Shown here in pieces: positions 8,727 to 17,977 of a stretch of DNA of 59,614 nucleotides. The DNA is from Nemertoderma westbladi (lineage: Eukaryota; Xenacoelomorpha; Nemertodermatida; Nemertodermatidae). Location: the NCBI GenBank assembly GCA_032718475.1, contig JAUCBJ010005225.1:1-59614 (forward strand), in the 5' to 3' direction. The first letter of the stretch is position 1; each line of letters starts with the position of its first letter. The position numbers and the translations under genes are program-made. The notes under the pieces are model-generated. The model was not told where the DNA came from, searched no databases, and saw only the letters and a list, made by a program, of their open reading frames with translations.

Positions 8727-11700
8727 ATGGCCTCCTACACCGACTTTCATAGTAATAAAAGTACATTCTGTATTTCGTCGTTAAACAGTACGGGTTTATC
8801 TCCTGATAAATTGGACTTTATAAAAGTTTTACTTTTAGGTAGTGATATACTCTGTATACAAGAGCATTTTGTCCTAAAAGATAATTCATATCGTATTAGA
8901 GCACCATTTAAGAATGATTTTGATTGCATTATACAGCCAGCTATTTTTGCAGATAGTGAAGTACGAGCAGGCAGGCCGAAGGGCGGGCTTTGTTTTATAT
9001 TTCGTAAAGAATTGTGTAAATTCATTACTCGTATAAATTGTAGTAATTTTAGGTTGCAAGCAATACGGTTGAATCTACCTGATATGAGGCCGATTATTAT
9101 TATTAATTCATATTTTCCTGTAGACCACCAGGGGAATATGGTTTCAGATGAATTATTTTTAGTTCTGAGTGATATTAAGCGCATCATCGATGATGCAAAT
9201 AATACATGTAACATTCTGATTACAGGTGACTTAAATTGTGACTTTATAAGACATTCACCACATGTTCGTTCTGTTATTCAATTTATATTAGATAATAATT
9301 TAGGTCGACTATGGGATATTTTTCCTGTAGATTTTACTTATTCGTCGTTTACGGATAATACTTGGCATCACTCTACGTTAGATCACTTTATTGGTTCCAC
9401 TGTATTTTTTGATAATATTACTGAGGCCGGTGTCGTGCACTCTGGTTCAAACTTATCGCTTCACTCGCCAATTTTTCTAAAATTTGAATTACATAGTAAT
9501 TTGTCACATGACCCGAGTATATCGATGAACATAAATCAAAAAACAGATATGAAAGAAAAAGTTCGTTTTAAGCGAGCCACCCTAGATCAACAGCAAGAGT
9601 TTCGTAATAAACTTAGTGCTATGATTAACGACATGGACAGCACCGATTTGGGTGGATGTTTCTCTTGTAATAATTTGTTTTGTGCAGAAGTAAATCATAA
9701 ATTAGATATTGAAAAGTACGCACTTGATTTATTGCAAGTTATTGAAAGTTGTGCAGTAGACTGTTTATCTAATAGAAATGTTAAGAATGGTGCTGGTACA
9801 TTTGATAGGCCTATGCTCCCAGGATGGAATGAAAATGTTAAACCTTTCCGTGACGAGTCTATCTTTTGGCATAGTGTCTGGGTGTCTGCTGGGTGTCCGA
9901 ATGTTTCTCAAAATGCACATCTATTTCATATGCGTAGAGTTACAAGGGCTCAGTTTAAATATGCTGTGCGACGGTTGAAACGCGCTTCTGATAACATTCA
10001 GCGAGACAAATTACTGCAAGCCTGTTTGAGAAACAATCAACAGATATTCGAGGAGATTAAGAAGCTGCGTCGGGTGTCGCCTGTAGTTAGTTCTAGAATA
10101 GATGACTGTGTTGACTCACAGTCAATAGCTGATCGCTTTGCTTCAATTTACTCCACATTGTTTAATCAACCTTATAACTCAAATTTGGAAGGTTTACGGC
10201 AGCAGATTCATGAGAAATTGGACAGTTGTGATAGGGATGCATTGCCGCTTATAACTTCAGAGCTAGTTTGGGAGGCTATGAATAAGCTTAAAAGTTCTAA
10301 GACAGATGTAGCCTTTGGATTTGATTCGGACTGCTTAATCAATGCGGGCCCGGAATTTAGAGAGCAATTAGTTAGGTTATTTAACTTGTTTCTTGTTCAT
10401 GGTTTTGTACCTCAATTTCTTCTGACTTGCGTTATATTACCTTTAATTAAAGATAAGCTGGGTGATCAAGCCGTCTCTAGTAACTACCGTGCAATAGCTT
10501 TGTCATCATTGTTAATCAAACTATTTGAATGGGTAATGTTGCTGTCACAATCTGAATGCCTTTCATTGGATGAGCTGCAGTTCGGTTTTCAGTCTGGTAC
10601 GGGGACAAGCCAGTGCTCGTGGGTGGCCTCAGAGGTGATTGGTCATTACTCCAGGTACAATACACCAGTATATGGGAGTCTACTTGACCTCACAAAGGCA
10701 TTCGATATGGTCGAGTGGTGTAAACTATTCTTGGAACTGATCAAAAAGGGTTTCTCTCCGTTATTCCTACGTACCCTACTGTGGATATATTCCAATCAAT
10801 CCTGTTGTGTCCGTTGGAATGAAACTTTATCGTCTCCTTTCGGTATTTCTAATGGTGTAAAACAGGGATCTGTGGCCTCGCCAATTCTGTTTTGCATTCT
10901 TCTCAACTCGCTCCTTGTGCGTCTGCGAGAGGCAGGTGTAGGATGCTGGATAGGCACTTATTTCTTGGGTGCACTAGCATACGCGGATGATATTTTCTTG
11001 CTGTGCCCATCTCTGTGCGGCCTTCAGTTTATGGTTTCATTATGCGAAAGATTTGCACAAGATAATGATTTAGTTTTCAGTACAAATGTAACTCCAGAGA
11101 AGTCTAAATCGAAATGTATTGCATTCAGCAACTCGACGCGTTGGAGGGAACCTGCTGCCAGAATACATTTAAATGGTCACGATTTGCCATGGGTTCGTGA
11201 GGCAGTTCATTTGGGGCATGTTTTTGATTTTCGCAATAGTATGGTGTCTGATGTACTGAAAAAACGCGGCCAATTAATAGGTAAATTAAATGCACTAAGA
11301 CAAGAGTTTTATTTTTCTGATCCTTATTTATTGTGCGATATCCAGCGGATTTACGCAACTTGTCTTTTTGGGAGTAATCTATGGGACCTTTTTTCAGACA
11401 GTACATCTAGAATTTATACATCGTGGAATATTAATATTAGATTAATATTCAGATTACCTTACAATACACATAGATTTATTGTAGAGAATTTGGTACCTTT
11501 TAAGCATCCGTGCGTAATGTTGCAAACTCGTTATGTTAAATTTGTTAACTCTTTACTCACATCTAATAAACGTATTATACGATTTTTGGCTGAACTGTGC
11601 GTTTTTGATTGTAGGACACGTTCGGGCACAAATTTACGAAATATTGGTAACCGGTGTAACATATATAATTTACGTTCTCTGGTCCCAAGGTTTGCTAATA

Positions 11701-11906
11701 GTTTGAGTTATGCACATGTGCCTGTTGGTAATGAATGGCGGGTTCCTTTGTTACAAGAACTTATTAATTGTCGGTTAAATAACGCTAGTGTTCCCGGTTT
11801 TGATTCTCTTGAACTAGATGGTAGGCCTACATGTATGGCATATTTAGTGGAGGTTCTTTTGGCAGATAGGCCTAGTCAAAACGTTACATCAGATGCCGTA
11901 TTTTAG
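8727..11906 (+). CDS. LINE ORF2: APE-type endonuclease and reverse transcriptase
   Basis: 1,059 residues from ATG 8727 (TTCAAAATGG, good Kozak context); an in-frame TTG 33 bp upstream is a less likely start. The N-terminal endonuclease domain (about residues 10-255) shows the usual landmarks: catalytic Glu in IQEH (E46), GDLN (D168, N170) and STLDHF (D219, H220). The final motif reads NLSLHSPI, with Leu245 where this family normally has Asp (SDH); His246 is kept. The reverse transcriptase has LDLTKAFD (D654), NGVKQGSVASPILF and the catalytic YADD at 752-755. A C-terminal region with RLPYNTHRFIVE (near 908) follows, typical of such LINEs. There is no RNase H domain. The expected role is target-primed reverse transcription. 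The D-to-L change may lower nicking activity or be normal in this lineage. Confidence 0.92.
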   Translation: MASYTDFHSNKSTFCISSLNSTGLSPDKLDFIKVLLLGSDILCIQEHFVLKDNSYRIRAPFKNDFDCIIQPAIFADSEVRAGRPKGGLCFIFRKELCKFITRINCSNFRLQAIRLNLPDMRPIIIINSYFPVDHQGNMVSDELFLVLSDIKRIIDDANNTCNILITGDLNCDFIRHSPHVRSVIQFILDNNLGRLWDIFPVDFTYSSFTDNTWHHSTLDHFIGSTVFFDNITEAGVVHSGSNLSLHSPIFLKFELHSNLSHDPSISMNINQKTDMKEKVRFKRATLDQQQEFRNKLSAMINDMDSTDLGGCFSCNNLFCAEVNHKLDIEKYALDLLQVIESCAVDCLSNRNVKNGAGTFDRPMLPGWNENVKPFRDESIFWHSVWVSAGCPNVSQNAHLFHMRRVTRAQFKYAVRRLKRASDNIQRDKLLQACLRNNQQIFEEIKKLRRVSPVVSSRIDDCVDSQSIADRFASIYSTLFNQPYNSNLEGLRQQIHEKLDSCDRDALPLITSELVWEAMNKLKSSKTDVAFGFDSDCLINAGPEFREQLVRLFNLFLVHGFVPQFLLTCVILPLIKDKLGDQAVSSNYRAIALSSLLIKLFEWVMLLSQSECLSLDELQFGFQSGTGTSQCSWVASEVIGHYSRYNTPVYGSLLDLTKAFDMVEWCKLFLELIKKGFSPLFLRTLLWIYSNQSCCVRWNETLSSPFGISNGVKQGSVASPILFCILLNSLLVRLREAGVGCWIGTYFLGALAYADDIFLLCPSLCGLQFMVSLCERFAQDNDLVFSTNVTPEKSKSKCIAFSNSTRWREPAARIHLNGHDLPWVREAVHLGHVFDFRNSMVSDVLKKRGQLIGKLNALRQEFYFSDPYLLCDIQRIYATCLFGSNLWDLFSDSTSRIYTSWNINIRLIFRLPYNTHRFIVENLVPFKHPCVMLQTRYVKFVNSLLTSNKRIIRFLAELCVFDCRTRSGTNLRNIGNRCNIYNLRSLVPRFANSLSYAHVPVGNEWRVPLLQELINCRLNNASVPGFDSLELDGRPTCMAYLVEVLLADRPSQNVTSDAVF

Positions 11907-12354
11907 TCAAAACGTACCCTATCTTCATATAGTTGAGTATTGTCAATACAGGAATATCCAAGTACTGGGTACTCCTGTACTTAGTATACCCATCTGCCCA
12001 TGTACAGTAACTGGCTGATAGTTACCCTTAGTTTGTAGGCTATAGATGATTGACGTTTCTAGCAATGTTCTTAACGTTGGGATTTTACTGGAAGTTATTA
12101 ATACCATAGTTTACCCCAAAAAAACTAAAATTACCCAAATCGCACCAAATCAAAATAAATCTTATAACAGCAACACGGGCTATCTGACGATATGGATTAG
12201 ATCAATGTAGCGGATAGTGACCATTGAAGGGCTTCTTATGCATGCAAAGGAAAATATGATCAGACCCAAATCACACAGTCAGACCTGATCTTTTGCTGAT
12301 CAAATACCGGTAGGTGACTTTGCTGATATGCAGTAACATTTTACGGTACAATTT
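11907..12354 (+). other. LINE 3' UTR and following DNA
   Basis: No gene is visible. The first part (to about 11960) matches the truncated LINE copy at 13461. The element's own 3' end could not be fixed; no short tandem tail is evident before the repeat block at 12355. Confidence 0.5.
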
Positions 12355-12960
12355 GATGCGAAAATGTTTTGGCCAGTACTCTGAACCTTCCATTGGGGTC
12401 TCAGGTCATGCGCGTACCGTGGTCACTGTATCTGGCACCTGATTGGCTCAAATATTCAAACGCTGAAAACTTACCTAGGCCTTGACAATTAGTGATAAGA
12501 TTTTATGCGAATATGTTTTGGATGGAGTTCTGAATCTCGCGTTGAGGTCCCAAGTCACCCCCATACCGTGGTCATCAGATACGGCGCCTGATTGGCTAAT
12601 GCTTTGAACGACGATAACTCGAGTTTGCTTCACTTTGGGATGAAGTTTGAAAGCTAAGAATATTCTCTGGAGTATGCCCTAACTCACTGACGATGTTTTA
12701 TAGCTGTTGGATTGTCGGGTTTTGCTACGTGGTCTATGATTGGTTAATTTTTTGAAAGGCTATATCTCAAGAAGTATTCACTTTGGAATGATGAAGTTTA
12801 TTTTAAATGTTCTCTAGAGTGTTTCCGATCCTACTAAAGACATCCAATTGCTGTATGACTACCGGTTTCACGCTTTTGATTGTTTGAATATGCATGAAAA
12901 TTTTGCATATAATATATCAAGAAGAATTAATTTTTGCACAAAGGAAATAATACTTACAAT
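12355..12960 (+). repeat. Degenerate ~149-bp tandem repeats
   Basis: At least four diverged units are recognisable by the word (T)GATTGGYT or its relatives at 12441, 12590, 12738 and 12878, giving spacings of 149, 148 and 140 bp. Units also share ATGCGAAWATGTTTTGG, ACCGTGGTCA, and ATAACTC/ATATCTCAAGAAG words. There is no coding potential. They may be part of the LINE 3' UTR or an older satellite. Confidence 0.65.
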
Positions 12961-13460
12961 GCTCTCTGACATGTCTGGTGTATTTTAAAATCACTGGGGT
13001 TGAACAATTGTAATTGGAATACACCTTCATGGGTTTTCTTTATGATTTTAGAGCTTTAAAAGTTCAATATTAAATTTTTTATTAAATAATTATTTTTGTG
13101 TTATTTGTTAATATGAGTATATTTCTGTATTTGCTGGTATTATATTTTGGGTGTTTTTTTTGTTATTAGTTTTGGTATTAATTATTTTTTATTAATCCAG
13201 GGAATATCCCTATTAACTCTGGGTCCTCACTCGTTAATTCAGGGACCACCCTCGATAGCTCTGGGTCCACCCTCGTCTCGTTAATTCAGAACCACCTTTG
13301 TCAATTCAACAAATTTGAATAATTTTTTTTATTAGGTTTTCCAAGGTGCTGAATTAATTGATTGAAGATGGTTTTAAATGGCCTGCTTTTATTGTAATTC
13401 CATTTCGTGTGATGTGTTTCGTGCCACAAATTTTTGAAGTATAAATAATAATTTAATAAT
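12961..13460. other. AT-rich stretch with short degenerate repeats
   Basis: AT-rich DNA. At 13187-13310 the words TTAATTCAGGGACCACCCTCG-like and CTCTGGGTCC recur 4-5 times in degenerate form. The 73-codon open frame on the - strand (13301-13522) has no recognisable feature. No gene is supported. Confidence 0.5.
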
Positions 13461-13666
13461 ATGGTAGACCTACATGTAGGGCAGATATAGTGGAGGTTCT
13501 TTTGGCAGATAGGCCTAGTCAAAACGTTACATCAGATGCAGAATTTTAGTCAAAACGTACCCTATCTTCATATATGGTAGTTGAATATTGTGAATACAGG
13601 AATACCCAAGTACTTCTGTAGGCCTACTAATGTACATGCGCAAGTAATATAAATTGGGGGGGTCTA

Positions 13667-13700
13667 TGCGCCTGTCGATTCATACGAATCGACAGGCGCA
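13667..13700. repeat. Perfect 15-bp hairpin with 4-base loop
   Basis: TGCGCCTGTCGATTC, loop ATAC, then GAATCGACAGGCGCA. All 15 pairs are Watson-Crick. It lies inside or just after the truncated LINE copy. No CTRR end follows, so it is not a clear Helitron terminus. Confidence 0.9.
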
Positions 13701-13878
13701 ACAAAAGTATTTGGAATATTATGCCCATGTATACTTATATATGTAAGCCTTCAAGTATAAACAAAACTGACCTTAACAAAATCAAGGTAGGCATTTGTTA
13801 TTTTCCATCAGCAATATGGGCTTTAACTTTTAACTTTACATGGGATTAATAATACTGTAATATTCTAGAACAATACCA

Positions 13879-13932
13879 CATGGCCAACGCCGTCGGCCAT
13901 GCGCTCGCACGGCGCAAATGCTCCATTTGCGC
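13879..13932. repeat. Two adjacent short hairpins
   Basis: CATGGCC ... GGCCATG (arms 13879-13885 and 13895-13901) is followed at once by GCGCAAATG-CTC-CATTTGCGC (13912-13932, 9-bp perfect arms, 3-base loop). They may be structural elements in a LINE or SINE 3' region; their role is unknown. Confidence 0.7.
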
Positions 13933-15280
13933 TCTCCACCTGGATAATATTATAAATTTTGCTGCCACTGCATGATTCTTCTCTTAGTTTGTTGGTTAGG
14001 GTTTACTACACTTACATTTGACCAATATTTTGTCTTGTTTCTGTTTCAGTCTGTGCTTTTGTTATTTTATAGTTTAGGTGGTCGATTTGTGCACATTAAT
14101 TACGGTGTACCAAACTATATTTTGTTTGTGTATGAAATTAAATTAAATTAAATTAAATCGTTAATTATTACATTATTCCGACTAAATCAGTGATAGTTAT
14201 AAACTTGTCAGTGAGATTGCTACATATAATTTGAACTTATAGATGAATGACAATGCAACTAACCCTAACCAAAATACTAAACCTAACCTACCAAACTTAG
14301 TTGGCCCTAAAAAGCCCCTTACTACTGCGTACATGTATACATGTGACTGCCTGTCAAGTAAATGTTAAAGTATTTAAAGCATACAATTCCACTGGAGGTC
14401 CGGCCTATAGTACAGTGCAAACTGCACAGTAGTTATGAGGCGGGTGGGGGGGGGGGGGGATTATTTATAGATATAATTAATAGGCCTCCAACAAATAGGC
14501 TGTACGGGCTTTAATACGCCATTCCAGCATTCAAATATTGCGATACGTAACGTAACACAAAGTTTAACAAAGTTTTTCCTTTTCCTTTCTCAAAATTGGC
14601 CCCAGCATGAAAAAAATGGCGCAAACATTGCTCTGCCACTGCCACTGCCACTGGCTATGTACGAACACCCCTAAATGGAGTAAAAAAACAAATAGAGGCC
14701 AACATATAGTGCCTAATACTGTAAGTAAAACATAAGAATGGGCACGACAAATAACAAATTTGTTTGTATCATTTTTTTGTAGCCTTACCCTAAGCCCTAG
14801 TACAGCGTGGCTCCTACTTGCTGTATTATTTATTACCTCCAGGCTGTTCAATATTATTTAGTAGGCTTATGTAAAATTACCATTTAAGTGCACTGTAGGC
14901 CTAATGTAATACAGATTAAATAGCCAGATTAGACCTGGAACTGTAGTGCACCCATAAAACCGTTATATGTAGTACCGTTGTAGCGTACCATGTAAGCGTA
15001 AGGGACTGAATGGGAGCTTTGCAGTAGGCCTACGCACCAGCTAGAGCCAGGAAGGGGCTAATGGCAGGCCTACAAATATTCAGAGTATAAAAACTAATAA
15101 AAATAGGAATTACAATTTTGAGGATATTTACTGAAATATATGTGATCTTCATGAATTTTTTTATAGTGTCTTAATATCAGAGATTTATATGAAGTTATTA
15201 TGTCTGTTATGATTATTCCAGTTGAAGTTCTTCCATCTAAATGCACGCTTACCCTACTTCCTTTGATATTTTTACTTTTT

Positions 15281-15308
15281 GTCCCGCACTTTACGTAAAG
15301 TGCGGGAC
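15281..15308. repeat. Perfect 28-bp palindrome of the GTAAAGTGCGGGAC motif
   Basis: GTCCCGCACTTTAC (15281-15294) is followed directly by its exact inverse GTAAAGTGCGGGAC (15295-15308). The same 14-mer occurs singly at 3996 and 15451 and, with one change, at 4207, 4407 and 4429. Confidence 0.9.
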
Positions 15309-15703
15309 ACCTGTTTACCACATAACACGAAACACCACAAACAAACTAAGTACCCCAGATTAATGATACATATATTTGTGCTTTACAAACGACATAACAT
15401 CATTCTACTATAATATGTCTATCTTGTACAAACAAAATATGGTGTTCAGCGTAAAGTGCGGGACATTATGATGTAAGCAGATTATGAGCTCTGAATTTTT
15501 AGACACAACCTTGTTTTAATTGACAGCAAATGATTTCATTGGAAAATATGATTGTTTTGCTTCGAAAAGTACTCTATTACGTTGCCTTCTGCCTAAAGCT
15601 ACTCATAAAACGCGGTTGTCATATTATGCACTCAGTTAACTGTATTTTTGCAGTTTGAGAGGTAAGGGCGAATAACACCAGATTTCAGAAAGTTAACGAA
15701 TTT

Positions 15704-15741
15704 TGATGCGGTTTTTTGCATTAAATTCGTAAACCGCATCA
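15704..15741. repeat. 11-bp inverted repeat
   Basis: TGATGCGGTTT (15704-15714) and AAACCGCATCA (15731-15741) form a perfect stem around a 16-base spacer. Role unknown. Confidence 0.75.
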
Positions 15742-15981
15742 TATATTGGTTATTAGAAGCAATAATTCAAGTTTTTCAAAATTGGCACTGCGGTTGACAT
15801 TTGCATGGAATGAGCCGGATCTGGAATACAACTAGATAAATCCCATCAAATCCAAAAGATTTGTTGGTCTTTAGAAGCTACGGAATTTTCTACATCAGAA
15901 GACTAGATATCACCTGTGGTAATTTCTTTGAACACTGCTGGCGACACGCGATGTTTAGTGAACCACCTTATGTATACATAA

Positions 15982-16313
15982 TATATGTACCACCTTCGAA
16001 CACCATATATGTACCACCTTCGAACACCATATTTGTAGCACCTTCGAACACCATATATGTACCACCTTCGAACACCATATATGTACCACCTTCGAACACC
16101 ATATATGTACCACCTTCGAACACCATATATGTACCACCTTTGAACACGATATATGTACCACCTTCGAACACCATATTTGTAGCACCTTCGAACACCATAT
16201 ATGTACCACCTTCGAACACCATATATGTATCAACTTCGAACACCATATATGTAGCACCTTCGAACACCATATATGTACCACCTTCGAACACCATATATGT
16301 ACCACCTTCGAAA
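15982..16313. repeat. 24-bp minisatellite next to the tRNA gene
   Basis: About 14 copies of a 24-bp unit of the form ACCACCTTCGAACACC + ATATATGT, with a few variants (GTAGCACC, ATATTTGT, GTATCAAC). Because 24 is a multiple of 3, long frames stay open on both strands (for example a YVPPSNTI repeat on +), which is an arithmetic effect and not evidence for protein. Each unit has a TTCGAA core. The array ends 73 bp before the tRNA gene. Confidence 0.95.
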
Positions 16314-16386
16314 AATTATTAGAGTTTATCTTAGTTTCGTCGAGTTTTTCCTTTTCTCCAGTATAAACTCTTGCCACTAATCAGCT

Positions 16387-16467
16387 GGTAGCGTGGCCGA
16401 GTGGTCTAAGGCGCTGGATTTAGGCTCCAGTCTCAATGAGGCGTGGGTTCGAATCCCACCGCTGCCA
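16387..16467 (+). tRNA. tRNA-Leu (anticodon UAG)
   Basis: A complete nuclear-type cloverleaf of 81 nt. The acceptor stem GGTAGCG pairs with CGCTGCC (one G-U), with A as discriminator base. The anticodon stem CTGGA/TCCAG encloses TTTAGGC, giving anticodon TAG, which reads CUA (Leu). A long class II variable arm (CTCAATGAG) is present, as expected for tRNA-Leu. Box A is TGGCCGAGTGG and box B GGTTCGAATCC. There is no intron and no encoded CCA. A TTTT terminator lies at 16475-16478. It sits in sense orientation inside the large intron of the coiled-coil gene, as an independent pol III gene. Confidence 0.97.
16394..16404 (+). promoter_or_regulatory. Pol III box A of the tRNA gene
   Basis: TGGCCGAGTGG matches the TRGYNNARNNG consensus; box B (GGTTCGAATCC) is at 16446-16456. 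Confidence 0.9.
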
Positions 16468-16474
16468 TAGTTCA

Positions 16475-16478
16475 TTTT
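16475..16478 (+). terminator. Pol III T-run terminator
   Basis: The first T4 run after the tRNA, 8 bases past its 3' end. Confidence 0.7.
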
Positions 16479-17010
16479 ATCCAATCATAAAAAAAAATCT
16501 TAATTTATTCCAAAGATAGTTCCGCTAAAACTGTTTCTTTGATCACCCTAAAGATCTACTATACCTCCCTTTGCTATTGTATAGTATAACATTGAATTAT
16601 ATATGTATGCATATTAATTATACTATTATTATTATTATGAATAAACTTAGGAAATTTGGTTTGAAGATTTTTTATTTATTGTCTATTAATTGTTGCTGTA
16701 AGGGTCTAATCCCGCAGTAAAAGTATAACAAGATAATATTCATCTGTATTCACAATACTGCATAAGTATGCATACTGCAATCTTGCCTATTACAGGTACC
16801 GTGTATAGGTGTATACATACTTGATATATCACAACTGTACGGTCTATATACTGCTGCAGTCCTTATTCACGTAACTATCTAATATCAACCCAACCCTAAC
16901 ATCACCCCCTCAGAAACAAGTTTGTAATTCCATGTAATATCAACAAAGTCTTAAAGTTCTCTAAGTAAGAGTTCGTTGCAGTGGCAAAAGTCTTTGACTA
17001 AATATCCAAT
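16479..17010. other. AT-rich intronic stretch, nothing recognised
   Basis: No gene, strong repeat or structured element was found. A few ATT triplet runs occur near 16620-16640. Confidence 0.6.
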
Positions 17011-17219
17011 GTTTATTTCACAACGTACTGCTTGCCACTTCGTAGTTTATTTCACAACGTACTGCTTGCCACTTCGTAGTTTATTATTATTTCACGACGT
17101 ATTTCTTGCCACTTCGTAGTTTATTTCACGACGTATTTCTTGCCACTTCGTAGTTTATTTCACGACGTATTTCTTGCCACTTCGTAGTTTATTTCACGAC
17201 GTATTGCTTGCCACTTCGT
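17011..17219. repeat. 34-bp tandem array
   Basis: About six copies of a 34-bp unit beginning GTTTATTTCACRACGTAYT and ending TTGCCACTTCGTA. The third unit has a 6-bp ATTATT insertion. Early copies read CAACGTACTGC, later ones CGACGTATTTC, showing a step in the variant pattern along the array. Confidence 0.92.
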
Positions 17220-17651
17220 CAAGTTGTAACCTGTCCTTGGGCAATGTCACGTCTCTGGATCTATATCGCCTCTGGTAGCGGTGTTGGTCTCCTTTATGTG
17301 CCCTGTCTATTATATTCAACTGTATGATCCGTTTCCCTGGCCATGGCAGTTTTCGTTTGGGCACGAATGCATTGAACTGCCTTGCATCCTTAAGTGGTAG
17401 CTAAATGGGTACAGAAGTATAGTTCTGGGGGGACCGCACTGGAAATAATTCGTCAGACTTTGTTCGCAATCCATGGCCTAACGGCCGAAGAAAATTTACT
17501 TTACTTTTTAACTTTTATGGTTTATTCCACTAAAATTAATGAATTAAATTTACAACAAGTTATAATATTGCCAAGAGAGCCAAATGGGAGAATCTTTTAG
17601 GCTCATTAAGCCAAATAATGGCTGTTTACCACCATCGGTTATCTTCCACAG
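17220..17651. other. Intronic stretch before exon 3
   Basis: No recognised gene. An open frame at 17394-17600 has no motif and lies in a frame unrelated to the neighbouring exon. An alternative, weaker acceptor (ATCTTTTAG|) at 17600 could extend the next exon by 51 bp in frame. Confidence 0.5.
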
Positions 17652-17699
17652 TAAACCCACCCCTCCACTCTGGAGAGAGCGATGATGATAACATGGAAG
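17652..17699 (+). CDS. Internal exon 3 of the coiled-coil protein gene (small, acidic)
   Basis: The acceptor is CGGTTATCTTCCACAG| and the donor GGAAG|GTAACC. It is 48 bp: two bases, 15 codons, one base. The peptide is NPPLHSGESDDDNME, an acidic linker. It takes phase 1 from exon 3798-3924 and hands phase 1 to exon 17818. A start at 17601 (acceptor ATCTTTTAG) is also in phase and would add SLSQIMAVYHHRLSSTV. Only this frame is open. Being short, it rests mainly on splice borders and phase fit. Confidence 0.5.
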
Positions 17700-17817
17700 G
17701 TAACCAAGTTGTTATTCTCCTTAACTTATTTTTAGTTATTTGTAATAATCTCTAATGACTCAAATAATTATTATTTGAAACATCTTTGAAACAGGTTAAA
17801 ATATTCCCTTGAGGCAG

Positions 17818-17977
17818 TTGACGCTTCTAACCGAGAACTCGAACTGACAGTCGAGAAGCTGAAAGACGACCTGACGAGGATGGAAGCGGATAAGAATGAG
17901 ATTGAGTCCGTCAATCGAGTTACTGTCAGGAATATCAACGAGAAACACACAGAAGAGAAGATTGACTTGGAGAGAAA
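17818..17977 (+). CDS. Internal exon 4 of the coiled-coil protein gene
   Basis: The acceptor is TTCCCTTGAGGCAG| and the donor GAGAGAAA|GTGAGT. It is 160 bp: two bases, 52 codons, two bases. The peptide begins DASNRELELTVEKLKDDLTR and ends with EKIDLER; heptad-like Leu/Ile spacing and alternating Glu/Lys indicate a strong coiled coil. An alternative acceptor at 17794 (GAAACAG) would add LKYSLEAV, but that version needs a phase-2 donor upstream, which was not found. The last 8 bases of this exon and its donor are the seed of the 45-bp array that follows. It joins exon 21034 in phase. Confidence 0.75.

Larger units (their letters stand above)
6430..12050 (+). mobile_element. Non-LTR (LINE) retrotransposon with two intact ORFs
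   Basis: The element has a repeat-bearing leader (about 6430-7131), ORF1 (7132-8574), a 152-bp AT-rich gap, ORF2 with endonuclease and reverse transcriptase (8727-11906), and a 3' UTR of uncertain end. Both ORFs are uninterrupted, so this copy is young or recently active. It lies in sense orientation inside the 13.7-kb intron of the coiled-coil gene. An APE-type endonuclease followed by an RT with YADD and no RNase H suggests the CR1/L2/Jockey group, but I cannot fix the clade. Both boundaries are estimates: the 5' end is set by the start of the divergent repeats, and the 3' end by loss of similarity with the truncated copy at 13461. I could not find target-site duplications by eye. Confidence 0.85.
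13461..14158 (+). mobile_element. 5'-truncated LINE copy (3' end only)
   Basis: From 13461 the sequence closely matches the end of ORF2 and the start of its 3' UTR (11818-about 11960), including TTTTGGCAGATAGGCC and GTCAAAACGTACCC. Later similarity fades. A tail of four-plus AATTA units at 14135-14158 looks like the short tandem 3' tail typical of CR1/L2-like LINEs and is taken as the end. It is a dead fragment: only the last ~30 codons of ORF2 remain, with changes. Whether everything from about 13605 to 14135 belongs to it is uncertain. Confidence 0.65.
14159..15980. other. Non-coding stretch with motif palindromes, no recognised gene
   Basis: AT-rich, low-copy-looking DNA. It holds a G homopolymer (14441-14459), CACTGC triplets at about 14633-14651, the 28-bp palindrome at 15281, the motif at 15451 and a hairpin at 15704. 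Open frames on the - strand (14564-14851, 15094-15321) show no domain and are not called. Confidence 0.55.

Noticed and set aside
9778-9978. Short frames overlapping LINE ORF1 and ORF2 (for example 7233-7451 -, 7850-8182 +, 8747-9214 -, 9778-9978 +, 11125-11406 -)
   Set aside because: These are shadow frames of ORF1 and ORF2, which have full domain support in their own frames.
13667-13700. Helitron 3' hairpin
   Set aside because: The hairpin is not followed by a CTRR terminus at the expected distance, and no Helitron 5' end or Rep/helicase gene is present.
15861-16322. 153-codon frame with YVPPSNTI repeats (and matching frames on the other strand)
   Set aside because: The unit is 24 bp, a multiple of 3, so frames stay open on both strands. 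Upstream and downstream parts show no protein-like sequence.
17795-17977. Exon 4 starting at 17795 (acceptor GAAACAG)
   Set aside because: It remains possible, but it needs a phase-2 upstream donor; the candidate exon at 17652 ends in phase 1, which fits the 17818 acceptor instead.
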